From JBBTIS01 sp038059855 (GTDB lineage Bacteria > Elusimicrobiota > Elusimicrobia > JACQPE01): 44,387 nucleotides of DNA. This document shows, piece by piece, positions 8,977 through 16,115 of this stretch. The notes under the pieces were generated by a model, which was not told the origin of the DNA, did no database searches, and saw only the letters and a list, made by a program, of their open reading frames with translations. The stretch is taken from positions 1 to 44,387 of the forward strand of contig CAYHKQ010000007.1 in NCBI GenBank assembly GCA_964357255.1, in the 5' to 3' direction. Position 1 is the stretch's first letter. The number at the start of each line of letters is the position of its first letter. The position numbers and the translations under genes were made by a program.

Positions 8977-10719
8977 CTATTTATCCAACTCCTCCTGGTT
9001 CTCTAAAGGTTCCAAGCCTAGCGCCCCGGCATCATCGAGATCAAACGCAACGTCCTCCCAATCAAGATTGCCTGCGGACAAATCCGGCAATACATAGTCA
9101 GGGTTCCATGCGGAAAATCCGCGGTGGCCCCAGTTGCCTTGGGCCGGCCCGGTATCAGCAACGCCGGACGCCGGCCCCTCGCGCGTGGATGGCGCTTCCT
9201 GGGCCCGGCCCAGGCTCTGGCCCAATTCAGAGACATGGCCCCCGATCTCCTCTCTCAGACGCAAAAGCTTTTCCTCAAGCCGAACGCGCGTCACATTCAG
9301 CGCCGATGCCTGGGCCTCGAGCGCCCTGGATCGCTCCTCTTCGTTGCGTAAAAGGCGGCGCAAGGAAACGGCCTCCCCCTCCCGCTCCTCTATTTTCTGC
9401 TTTTGCGTTTCAACGATTTCCTCAAAAGCCTGGCGCTTTAAAGCAAAATCCTTGGCCCACTCCTCCCCCTTATTGGCAAGCTCCGACTCGCGCTGGTTTA
9501 AAAATTGACGAAAAGTCTCTAGCTCATTCTCTTTGGCCGCCCTCGCGTCCTGCAGTTCCCGAACCCTGGCCTCGAGTTGCGCGATTTTATTTTCAAAACC
9601 GCGCGAGCGCTCCCCGCTCTGAAGGCGCCCGAGCTCATAGCGAAGCTGTTCGATTTCACGATTCTTCCCGGCCAGCGCTTCTTCGGCCTTTTCTTTTCCG
9701 GCCTCTGCGGCCTCCTTGTTCTTTTTTTCTTGGCCGGCTCCCATCTCATCGATCTGCCGGTCTTTCTGCGCCACCTGAGCCGCTAATTCCTCGATACGCG
9801 CGAAGGTCTGTTGATGCTTGGCCTGGGCCTGGGCCATAGCCGCGGCCTGGGCCTCGAATTGGCTCAATTTCGACACGGCGTCTTCTTTTTGCTCGGACAA
9901 ACGTTCCACTTCAGTAATCTTGGAACCATACTCTTGACGTATTTTCACCAAATGCTCGTCCGCCTCGGCCAATAACGCGGTCTTGGCCGCAATCTCCTGC
10001 TCAAGTTGCATCAGTCGCCCCGTATCCAAATTAGCCTCTCTAGCCTCTTGACCCTTTTGACCCTCTTGACCCTCTTGACCCTCTTGACCCTCTCTGGCCT
10101 CTTTAGCCTCTTTAGCCTCTTTAGCCTCTTTAGCCTCTTTAGCCTCTTTAGCCTCTCTGGCCTCTCTGGCCTCTTTAGCCTCTTTGGCCTTTTCTTCTAA
10201 ATCCTGCCCCCTTCGGCGCTCAAGCGCCAACTCCGCTTCCAACCGTCTAATCTTGTCGCCGGGCAATTCCACGCCCAGCCCCGGCGGCCCCATCGGCGCT
10301 GGCGCCCTCTCTATCGCCCGCTCCACCCCTTCCCCTCTGGCCCCTCTGGCCCCTCTGGCCCCTCTGGCCTCTCTGGCCCCTCTGGCCTCTTTGGCCTCAT
10401 TGGCCTCATTGGCCTCTCTGGCCTCTTTGGCCTCATTGGCCTCATTGGCCTCTTTGGCCTCATTGGCCTCTCTGGCCTCTTTGGCCTCTTTGGCCTCATT
10501 GGCCTCTCTGGCCTCTTTGGCCTCTTTGGCCTTACCCACCCCTTCCCCTTGGGCTTTAGCAAAAAACGGCACCGAAGGCGCCGGCGTTCCCTCTGTCGCT
10601 TCTTTCGTCCCAGCCGCCTTCTTCTTCTTGATCTCCTCGATCATCTGCTCCCAATTCTTTGAAAGATCTTCCTTGGATTTGGCCTGCTTAATTAGCTCGC
10701 GCATATCCTTAGAATCCAT
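8977..10719 (-). CDS. Coiled-coil protein with low-complexity Lys-Glu-Ala tracts (580 aa)
   Basis: This is a cytosolic protein with no recognised family. The N-terminus (about 1-45) is a charged helix (MDSKDMRELIKQAKSKEDL). Residues about 60-130 and 175-235 are triplet repeats of the type KEA, REA, NEA, RGA and GQE, encoded by 9-nt minisatellites. Residues 235-505 are coiled coil. The C-terminus (about 505-580) is different: acidic, with aromatic residues (GFSAWNPDYVLPDLSAGN, then LDWEDVAFDLDDAGALGLE), which looks like a partner-binding tail. It has the best ribosome site of the locus, AGGAGG 4 nt before the ATG, and starts 24 nt after FliF/FliG fusion 1. The repeat tracts are likely length-variable between strains. 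Confidence 0.85.
   Translation of the reverse strand: MDSKDMRELIKQAKSKEDLSKNWEQMIEEIKKKKAAGTKEATEGTPAPSVPFFAKAQGEGVGKAKEAKEAREANEAKEAKEAREANEAKEANEANEAKEAREANEANEAKEARGAREARGARGARGARGEGVERAIERAPAPMGPPGLGVELPGDKIRRLEAELALERRRGQDLEEKAKEAKEAREAREAKEAKEAKEAKEAKEAKEAREGQEGQEGQEGQKGQEAREANLDTGRLMQLEQEIAAKTALLAEADEHLVKIRQEYGSKITEVERLSEQKEDAVSKLSQFEAQAAAMAQAQAKHQQTFARIEELAAQVAQKDRQIDEMGAGQEKKNKEAAEAGKEKAEEALAGKNREIEQLRYELGRLQSGERSRGFENKIAQLEARVRELQDARAAKENELETFRQFLNQRESELANKGEEWAKDFALKRQAFEEIVETQKQKIEEREGEAVSLRRLLRNEEERSRALEAQASALNVTRVRLEEKLLRLREEIGGHVSELGQSLGRAQEAPSTREGPASGVADTGPAQGNWGHRGFSAWNPDYVLPDLSAGNLDWEDVAFDLDDAGALGLEPLENQEELDK
10036..10195. repeat. 9-nt minisatellite inside the 580-aa coiled-coil gene (array A)
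   Basis: There are about 17 tandem 9-nt units. On the plus strand the units are GACCCTCTT grading into GCCTCTTTA and GCCTCTCTG. In the coding (minus) frame they give (GQE)n and then (KEA)n and (REA)n. The 9-nt period keeps the frame whatever the copy number. Confidence 0.9.
10325..10535. repeat. 9-nt minisatellite inside the 580-aa coiled-coil gene (array B)
   Basis: There are about 23 tandem units of the type GCCTCTTTG, GCCTCATTG, GCCTCTCTG and GCCCCTCTG on the plus strand. They are read on the minus strand as KEA, NEA, REA and RGA triplets. Variants are intermixed, so this is an older array than array A. Confidence 0.9.
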
Positions 10720-10722
10720 GAA

Positions 10723-10728
10723 ACCTCC
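10723..10728 (-). promoter_or_regulatory. Strong ribosome binding site
   Basis: On the minus strand AGGAGG lies 3-4 nt before the ATG at 10719. This is the only perfect Shine-Dalgarno core seen in set 1 and suggests that the 580-aa coiled-coil protein is made in quantity. Confidence 0.7.
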
Positions 10729-10743
10729 TGATAAAATTTCTTT

Positions 10744-12720
10744 TCACGCTCCCACCTGCACCCGCACTGATTTGACGAACTCTTCAAGTTCCGGAGTTGG
10801 ATTAATCTCAAGCGCCCGCTCATAACATTCCAAGGCCTTCGAGATCCGGCCCTCGGCATAATGGCAACTTCCCAAGCCCTGATGGGCCTGCCAAAAATCC
10901 GCGCGGCCCGCCACGGCGCCCTCGAAAGCCTCAGCGGCTTCTCCGTAGCGCCCATGATTATAAAGGTCAAGGCCCTGCTCATAAAAAGTCGCGCTGTCTT
11001 CGACCGGCAGAGCCGCGCGCGCCGGCATTGAAGCCCCTGCGGACCCGATCGCGGACCCCTGCGACGTTTGCAGGCCCGATATTGCGCCAAGCGACTGTTC
11101 GCGCCATTCCCTTAGCCGCTCAGCCGCCTTGACTTGGTCTTCCTCGATACCCTCAATGGCCGTGACCTCGGGTTTCTCCCGAAAAACGATTTTCCCCTCG
11201 GCCTCGAGGCGCTTGATGATCCCAATAATTTTCCGGCGCGCATTAGCCACGGTCTCGACCGTAAGCTCGGCGCTCAATTCAATTTCCTCCTTGACGAGAT
11301 TAACCGCGCCGCTGGAAATATTGGCGAAAATCTTGCTTTCAATCTCAGGAGGGGCTCCTTTTAACGCCGTCGCAATATCCGAGGGCTTGAGTTCGCGCGC
11401 GACGAGCGCTAAAATTTTGTCGGGGATCGAAGGGATATCCTCGAACAAAAGAAGGCGCTTTCGAATTTTCTCAAAAATCTCCGGACGTTCATTTTTAAGG
11501 TACTCAAGAATGCTATCGCGAATGTCATCGCGGTAGTCATCGAGCATTTTAAGGAGAGGATCTATCCCCCCCACCACGAAATCCACGCGCTCCTTGATCT
11601 GCTGATCAATCGCCATCACTTGCTCGCGCGTCATCTCCCGAATAACGGCCGTCTCTATGGCCACGCGCGCCTGGGCCTCCAAAGACAAAGACGCAAGAAT
11701 CTTCTGGGCAAACTCAGGCTTGATATAGGTCAACACGATTGAGATGATCCAGGGCTCCTCGCGCTTTAAAAGAAAAATAAGCCCCTTGAAATTCTGGTCA
11801 TTGATGTACATGAAAGGTTTAAACTTGCCCGTTTCTTCCTCGCCCCCTTTTCCTCCCCTGCCGAAGACTTCCGTTTCGCCTTCTATGGATCCCAAGGCGC
11901 CGCCGCCAAAACCTCCTCCCTGGCCCTCCTGCGGGCTTCCCTTAAATTCCGAATCCACCGATACCTCCGTCCCCTCGCGTTTTTCTATCGTCCGAACATA
12001 ACTGCGCATAAAAGAAGCCATCGGACCGAACAGGAACATAAGAAAAAGAAAAAGCATCAAAACGAAAAGAATCGGAACATAGACGGCGGACTGCTTAAGA
12101 TCGTCGAGGATCCGCCCCTGCATCCGCGTAGGCTTAAACACGATTTGCTCGGGCTTGACGTCGTATTGTTTTAAGGCGTCCATGATTCTAGCGCGCGCCA
12201 TCTCCAGGCTCTCGCGCGCGAGCGCTTCTTCATGCATGATGATAATTTCCAGGCGTTTGATTACGGTTTTTTTCGTGAACTTCTCCTCAACGGCGCCGCG
12301 CTCTTGCTTGGCTTGCTGGGACTTGCCGCCCGTGAGGCCTTCGGTTAAGTTCTTGGGCTTGGGTATTCCCGGAAGCACGTACTCCGTTTCGGCAGGCCCC
12401 GCGGATTCAACCTCGTTCTTTGAGGTGTAGCCCGCGCCCGACTGAACGACTTTCTGACGCCTGCTCTCCACGTCCAATTCCAGGCTCACGAACACCATGG
12501 CCTTGCCACGGCCTAAGATGGGGTCTAAAATATCGGATTGAATCTTGGCTTCGAGTTCACTGCGCAGTTGGCGCTCCATTTCAAGAAGAGAAAAATTTCC
12601 AACGTCGCTCCCCGTCTCTTCGCTGAAACCCCACATAGCGCCCAGGGCCACAATAGCGCCCAGCCCCAAACAAATCAAAACAGGCAGAAAACGGCTCTTC
12701 TTTGGATCATCCCTACCCAT
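10744..12720 (-). CDS. FliF-FliG fusion protein 1 with C-terminal TPR
   Basis: This is an inner-membrane rotor-like protein. It has a membrane helix at 11-32, then a periplasmic part (about 45-205) matching only the membrane-proximal region of FliF: a helix, then ILDPILGRGKAMVFVSLELD, like the FliF GPG(N/K)V-ELDF segment. A second helix follows at 212-236, then a Gly-rich linker. FliG middle domain is at 305-405 (LKREEPWIISIVLTYIKPE, corresponding to the EHPQ region). FliG C-terminal torque domain is at 415-515 (LLLFEDIPSIPDKI, then TALKGAPPEIESKIFANIS). FliF RBM1/RBM2 and the FliG N-domain are missing, which fits the covalent fusion replacing the FliF-FliG contact. Of the FliG torque-helix acidic pair, only the second Asp appears kept. 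A TPR-like pair is at 575-640. The ribosome site GAAGGG is 8 nt before the ATG. It resembles the protein at 17675-19486. Confidence 0.88.
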   Translation of the reverse strand: MGRDDPKKSRFLPVLICLGLGAIVALGAMWGFSEETGSDVGNFSLLEMERQLRSELEAKIQSDILDPILGRGKAMVFVSLELDVESRRQKVVQSGAGYTSKNEVESAGPAETEYVLPGIPKPKNLTEGLTGGKSQQAKQERGAVEEKFTKKTVIKRLEIIIMHEEALARESLEMARARIMDALKQYDVKPEQIVFKPTRMQGRILDDLKQSAVYVPILFVLMLFLFLMFLFGPMASFMRSYVRTIEKREGTEVSVDSEFKGSPQEGQGGGFGGGALGSIEGETEVFGRGGKGGEEETGKFKPFMYINDQNFKGLIFLLKREEPWIISIVLTYIKPEFAQKILASLSLEAQARVAIETAVIREMTREQVMAIDQQIKERVDFVVGGIDPLLKMLDDYRDDIRDSILEYLKNERPEIFEKIRKRLLLFEDIPSIPDKILALVARELKPSDIATALKGAPPEIESKIFANISSGAVNLVKEEIELSAELTVETVANARRKIIGIIKRLEAEGKIVFREKPEVTAIEGIEEDQVKAAERLREWREQSLGAISGLQTSQGSAIGSAGASMPARAALPVEDSATFYEQGLDLYNHGRYGEAAEAFEGAVAGRADFWQAHQGLGSCHYAEGRISKALECYERALEINPTPELEEFVKSVRVQVGA

Positions 12721-12742
12721 AGCAAAATCCCTTCTTGGGGTT

Positions 12743-12762
12743 CCTTAATATAAGTGTAAAGC
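12743..12762 (-). promoter_or_regulatory. Possible promoter-like motif shared by both FliF/FliG genes
   Basis: The minus strand reads GCTTTACACTTATATTAAGG, 22-42 nt before the ATG of fusion 1. GCTTAAACTTATAGTGAT lies directly before the ATG of fusion 2 (19487-19504). The shared core GCTTWAnACTTATA contains a -10-like TATA box. No convincing -35 is seen at the right distance, so this may be a regulator site or chance. Confidence 0.3.
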
Positions 12763-12798
12763 GCAACGGACAAAATCTCAAGGCCCAAAGGGTGGAGA

Positions 12799-12886
12799 TG
12801 GTTAAAAGGGTAGGAAGGGAGATGTTCTTCTATTTCTCTGCCCTTTTAACCCCTTTGACCCTCTTAACCCTTTTAACCCTCTCTTG
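12799..12886. repeat. Intergenic inverted repeat built from the 9-nt minisatellite
   Basis: GGTTAAAAGGG at about 12799 is complementary to CCCTTTTAACC at about 12842, across a loop of about 30 nt. The right arm continues as four or five 9-nt units of the ACCCTCTTA type up to the porV1 stop codon. The stem could be a processing site or a weak terminator between porV1 and the FliF/FliG gene. There is no U-tract in the direction of transcription. Confidence 0.55.
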
Positions 12887-12887
12887 T

Positions 12888-14555
12888 TTATTTCCCTATG
12901 GTTTCCAAGAAATTCCTGACGGTTTTATTATTGGGATTAACCTCAAGCACGCGCCGCCAAAGGGCGGCGGCCTTGTCCTTCTGGTCCATCATGTAAAAAG
13001 CGCTGCCCATAACCTCCAGAGCCGTCGTATTGTCCGGCTCCAAATCCAGAATGTCCTGACAGCGCCGGATAACCGCGTCATACTGCCCTTTGTGAAACGC
13101 GTCCCTCGCGTCATAAACCTTCTGGTCAACCCAGGTAAAAAGCTGAGAACCTTCCACCCTGCGGGTCATCTCAGTGACCTGAGCGGCTTTTTCCACCATA
13201 TTAAGAAGACCCAGAACCTTCTCATCCCTGACGTCTTTATTAAAAGCGTAGCGAAGGGCGTTGACCGCGACTTTAAGATCAACTCCCTTGACATACTCGA
13301 TCGCGCCTTTTCGCACATAAGCCATAATTTCCGAGTCTCCTCCGGCCTGCGGGACGATAGAAACCACCTGCGTGATGCGCTCGACCATGGCCCCGACCGT
13401 CTTATTGCCGGGTTGCGCGTCAATGGCCTGATTAAGGCGCCCAAGCGCGGCGAGAAAGTTGCCGGACCGAAAGGAGTCGAGCCCGAGTTGAATCATACGG
13501 CGAACCTTGCTTTCTTGATTGACGCGCACCGGCACGCCGAAGCGCCAGGAGGCGGAAAACCGCGTGGTAAATCCCAGGGCGTGAATCGCGTTGGCCAAAT
13601 CAAGAGAAAAATTCTGATAGTTAAGGCCGGCCCCGAAATTCATCTCGCGGGGCTCCTTGGTGTTGCCCGGATCGCCCTGAATGCCGAAACGAAAAGCCAC
13701 CCACGAAAGCACCCAATACTCGCCGCCGAATCTCCAGGAGGCGCCGCTCCTTTGGGATTGCTCCAGGTCCAAACCCAGGGAAAGTTTATTTTTAATAATT
13801 TTTATATTGTTGCCGAGCCGCAGAGTCAGCGGCAATTTGTCGTCGGTGTCGCCGGACTTAAAATTAATCAAGTTGTGCAGGCCAAATCCAACCTGATAAC
13901 GCGGCAACAGGCCCTTGACAAGAGTCGTGATATCCATGCCCAATTGGGTGTCGGAGCTTTCGTCAAGCTTGCGGGTCATCATTTTGCCATTGATGCCAAG
14001 TCCCATTTTCTCGCCCACTGTCTTGCCCCAGGCGAATCCCAGCCCCCGCTGTTCGTCCTTGAACGTGCCCGCGTTTTGAAGGCTAATGACATTGCCGCTC
14101 CCGTCGGTTTGAATCGTAACTTTCTCAAAGCCGTCGGAAATCATCTGGGTATAGCTAAATCCAAAGGTTCCCTTATCGGCCGTGGGATAGGCGAAAGACA
14201 TGAAGCCGAGATTGGTGCCGGCGAAGAGCTGGGCGTACATGGCCGTGAGCTCGCTACGCTCCAAAAACGCCATGCCCGCCGGATTCCAAAAGGACGCCGT
14301 GGCGTCGTCGGCTAAGCCGTAGAAAGCGCCGCCCATACCAAGCGCGCGGCCGCCGGCGCCGTAGGACATGAACCGACCCGGCTCGCCGCCGCGAGCCGCG
14401 GCATGAGAGAAAGCTAAAGAGGCTAAAGAGGCTAAAGAGGCTAAAGAGGCTGTGCGCAGGAGGGAGAGAAAAATCTTGGAAAACGAAAAAATCGGACTCC
14501 GGCCAAAACAGGCCGGGATGTCCGATAAATATATGCGACGTATCGCTTTTTTCAT
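12888..14555 (-). CDS. PorV/UPF0164-type outer-membrane barrel with C-terminal TPRs (set 1)
   Basis: This is an outer-membrane protein of the PorV/PorQ/UPF0164 group. The signature GAGGRALGMGGAFYGLADDA then ASFWNPAGMAFL is at about 65-100. Repeated beta-strand pairs continue to about 345, and TPR-like helices follow (350-555, ending WRRVLEVNPNNKTVRNFLE). In Bacteroidota PorV is the shuttle protein of type IX secretion; here the role is inferred. The N-terminus is odd: MKKAIRR, then 25 polar residues, then a hydrophobic core of repeated Ala-Ser-Leu made by a 9-nt repeat, then AFSHAAA as a likely cleavage site. The ATG at 14555 is only 1 nt from a GAAGGA ribosome site, and an intrinsic terminator lies within codons 11-24. 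No better in-frame start is seen downstream. It is the first gene of the riboswitch-controlled operon. A paralogue is at 21257-23200. Confidence 0.87.
   Translation of the reverse strand: MKKAIRRIYLSDIPACFGRSPIFSFSKIFLSLLRTASLASLASLASLAFSHAAARGGEPGRFMSYGAGGRALGMGGAFYGLADDATASFWNPAGMAFLERSELTAMYAQLFAGTNLGFMSFAYPTADKGTFGFSYTQMISDGFEKVTIQTDGSGNVISLQNAGTFKDEQRGLGFAWGKTVGEKMGLGINGKMMTRKLDESSDTQLGMDITTLVKGLLPRYQVGFGLHNLINFKSGDTDDKLPLTLRLGNNIKIIKNKLSLGLDLEQSQRSGASWRFGGEYWVLSWVAFRFGIQGDPGNTKEPREMNFGAGLNYQNFSLDLANAIHALGFTTRFSASWRFGVPVRVNQESKVRRMIQLGLDSFRSGNFLAALGRLNQAIDAQPGNKTVGAMVERITQVVSIVPQAGGDSEIMAYVRKGAIEYVKGVDLKVAVNALRYAFNKDVRDEKVLGLLNMVEKAAQVTEMTRRVEGSQLFTWVDQKVYDARDAFHKGQYDAVIRRCQDILDLEPDNTTALEVMGSAFYMMDQKDKAAALWRRVLEVNPNNKTVRNFLETIGK
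14410..14451. repeat. 9-nt repeat encoding the signal-peptide core of PorV-1
   Basis: About four and a half copies of GCTAAAGAG lie on the plus strand. The coding strand reads GCCTCTTTA, giving Ala-Ser-Leu triplets in the hydrophobic core. It is the same unit as array A of the 580-aa coiled-coil gene, but in the opposite orientation relative to transcription. Confidence 0.85.
14485..14525 (-). terminator. Intrinsic terminator downstream of the riboswitch, inside the porV1 reading frame
   Basis: The minus strand gives the stem TCGGAC...CCGGCC, loop TGTTTT, GGCCGG-A-GTCCGA, then six T. That is 12 base pairs with a small bulge and a 6-nt loop, followed by a U-run and four more T after CG, which is a textbook Rho-independent terminator. 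It begins about 36 nt after the aptamer, a normal distance for a riboswitch expression platform. It lies within the first codons of the annotated porV1 frame. Confidence 0.8.
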
Positions 14556-14560
14556 GTCCT

Positions 14561-14640
14561 TCGGCAGTCTGACCCCCCGCCCACGAGCGGGATCAATGAC
14601 TTTGCGCCTCCTGGTTGCCCAGGATTTGCCTTTATCGCGT
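14561..14640 (-). promoter_or_regulatory. Cyclic di-GMP-I (GEMM-I) riboswitch aptamer
   Basis: On the minus strand the order of conserved elements matches the GEMM-I consensus. GGCAAATCC (P1 5' strand and J1/2) comes first. Next is a hairpin CCTGG-GCAA-CCAGG with a GNRA tetraloop, then GGCGCAAAGTC, the highly conserved CGCAAAGCC segment. A second hairpin GATCCCGC/GCGGGGGTC is enclosed by GTC/GAC. TGCCGAAGG closes P1 against GGCA. The conserved A and G around the ligand pocket are in place by eye. It lies between a promoter and an intrinsic terminator, directly before porV1 and the whole motor set 1. Cyclic di-GMP usually switches bacteria between motility and adhesion, which fits the gene content. 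Whether ligand turns the operon on or off cannot be told from sequence alone. Confidence 0.85.
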
Positions 14641-14648
14641 CTATTTAG

Positions 14649-14677
14649 TTTTTACCCCAGGAAGGACGTTCAGTCAA
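14649..14677 (-). promoter_or_regulatory. Sigma-70-type promoter of the riboswitch operon
   Basis: The minus strand has TTGACT (14672-14677), a spacer of exactly 17 nt, then TAAAAA (14649-14654). The predicted start is about 7 nt on, 5-10 nt before the aptamer P1. The -35 matches five of six and the -10 four of six consensus bases. A second TTGACC lies 17 nt further upstream. Confidence 0.6.
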
Positions 14678-14725
14678 GGGGAGCCACGGGTCAATTTTGG
14701 GGAGATCCGTCGAAAATTAAGGCTA

Positions 14726-14800
14726 AAAGTAACTACTCAGGTCCTCCATGCGGATGTATAAAATCCGCTCATCCTGAGCCTGTCGAAGGATGGGCATAGC
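14726..14800. repeat. Degenerate repeat remnants between motor set 2 and the riboswitch
   Basis: GTAACTACTCAGGTCC (14727-14742) matches the end of the MITE at 1808-1934 without its partner end. A palindrome GCGGATGTATAAAATCCGC follows, then the hairpin CATCCTGAGCCTGTCGAAGGATG of the family at 1-173. These dyads lie after the stop of the coiled-coil gene of set 2 and may end that transcript. Confidence 0.6.
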
Positions 14801-14810
14801 CTGTCATTTG

Positions 14811-16100
14811 TCATTCTTCCTTTTCCCCCTTCGCCTTGCGCACCATATCGAGCACAAGGCGGATCGTTTCTTCGAGGTGATGAACGCCCTGGCTGACGGA
14901 GCGCATCTGATTGCGGTTGGTTTCAATCTCGCCGGCTAAAGCCGCCACGTCTCGATGAATGGCGCCGCGCACTGAGGAGGACGACTCTCCGAATTTGAAC
15001 AGGTTCTGGCCAATTTCCTCAACCCTTTCCCAAAGAATTCTCATCTGTTGCCATTCCTTGGTGCTTCGCATCTCGTTCAATAGCGCTTCCTTGGCCGGAG
15101 CCAGCTCTCGAACCCAGCCCTCGCGCATTTCCCGAATAGCTTCGCTGTGACGTTTCTCGCCTTGAGACACTATCCGGGCCTCAAAAGCCGTCACGCGATC
15201 CGTCCACTGATTAGAAAGAATCTCCACCCGATCTTCGATCGCCCGTTGCGTCCTGGCCACAATCATCCCCTCAAAGCTCTCCACCGTGCCCTTGACCACG
15301 GACAATACGGCCGAAAGCTCCTTAAAATCGCTGAACAGATGGCTCCAAATTTTCTCCAGTTCCGCAAGCTTGGCCGCGTTGGCGCTCTGGGCCGACTCGA
15401 TATCCTTGAATTTAGAACCCACGATCTCTTGAGTCCTGGACCCAAACTCGTCCTTGAGTTGTTGCATAAAGGCGTCCACGCCGGCTCTCAACATCTGGCT
15501 AGTCTGGGCCATCTTAACCTCGAGCGTGGTCTGCATCTGCGAGTCCAACCGGTTTTCGAGCTTTTTGAAGTCTTCGGCTTCCATGGCTTGCACATGCCCC
15601 AACAACTCATGCTTAATCTCTTCCTTAATTTGAAAGGAGCGGCTACTAAAATCCTTCTGAATTTCTTCCTTAATTTGAGAGGAGCGGTTGCTAAAATCCT
15701 TAACCATCTCGAGAAGCCCTTTTTGAAACTCGTCGAGGCGCTTCTCCAGGGTCTCGGTTCGCGCCGTGGCCTTCTCCCGGACAACGCGCAGATCCTCTTC
15801 GAGTTTATTTTTGCCGGCCTTGGCCCACATTTTCTCGAACATCTCCTCAACGGAAGATTGGGCGTTTTTCATCTCCTGAAACTTGATCTCGTAAGAAAGG
15901 GCCCTCTCGCGCTCCGCCGCAAGCTGGCGCTCCAAACCGGCTAAGCGCTCGATAACCCCGGCCTCAACAGGCGGGGGGGGCGGCTCTTTTTTACCCGAGG
16001 CAGGCGCTGGGGCCGACTGCTCGGAAGGCGTGGCCACCGGCGGCGCGACCGCTTGCTCTTTGGCCGCCTTGAAGACTTCGGAAAAAAAACTATCCGGCAT
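14811..16100 (-). CDS. Coiled-coil protein of motor set 2 (429 aa)
   Basis: This is a cytosolic protein of unrecognised family. The first 15 residues (MPDSFFSEVFKAAKE) form a short amphipathic helix. Residues 16-48 are rich in Pro, Ala and Ser (PPVATPSEQSAPAPASGKKE). From 50 to 425 it is helical and mainly coiled coil. A 15-residue direct repeat (about 132-160) contains RSSQIKEEI and RSFQIKEEI. The middle (about 165-330), with few heptads but regular helices, resembles apolipoprotein- or chemoreceptor-like amphipathic bundles, but no HAMP or methyl-accepting hairpin motif is present. It starts 15 nt after motB2 with ribosome site GGAAGG. Its place after FliF/FliG-motA-motB mirrors the coiled-coil genes of set 1, so a similar scaffold or force-transmission role is inferred. 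Confidence 0.83.
   Translation of the reverse strand: MPDSFFSEVFKAAKEQAVAPPVATPSEQSAPAPASGKKEPPPPPVEAGVIERLAGLERQLAAERERALSYEIKFQEMKNAQSSVEEMFEKMWAKAGKNKLEEDLRVVREKATARTETLEKRLDEFQKGLLEMVKDFSNRSSQIKEEIQKDFSSRSFQIKEEIKHELLGHVQAMEAEDFKKLENRLDSQMQTTLEVKMAQTSQMLRAGVDAFMQQLKDEFGSRTQEIVGSKFKDIESAQSANAAKLAELEKIWSHLFSDFKELSAVLSVVKGTVESFEGMIVARTQRAIEDRVEILSNQWTDRVTAFEARIVSQGEKRHSEAIREMREGWVRELAPAKEALLNEMRSTKEWQQMRILWERVEEIGQNLFKFGESSSSVRGAIHRDVAALAGEIETNRNQMRSVSQGVHHLEETIRLVLDMVRKAKGEKEE
15623..15712. repeat. Tandem 45-bp duplication in the 429-aa coiled-coil gene
   Basis: TCCTTAATTTGAAAGGAGCG and TCCTTAATTTGAGAGGAGCG recur 45 bp apart, each followed by GCTACTAAAATCC or GTTGCTAAAATCC. The unit encodes the 15-residue repeat noted in the protein and keeps the frame. 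Confidence 0.8.
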
Positions 16101-16115
16101 AAATCAAACCTTCCG

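Noticed and set aside
10036..10535. Possible CRISPR array
   Set aside because: The period is 9 nt without unique spacers, lies in a coding frame, and no cas gene is near.
10184..10825. Plus-strand open frame rich in Ala-Ser-Leu, looking like a membrane protein
   Set aside because: It is the antisense reading of the 9-nt arrays in the 580-aa coiled-coil gene. It has no ribosome site and no non-repeat domain.
12735..14315. Plus-strand frame of 526 codons
   Set aside because: It is antisense to porV1, whose PorV signature and TPRs are clear. The plus-strand product has no recognisable domain and odd composition.
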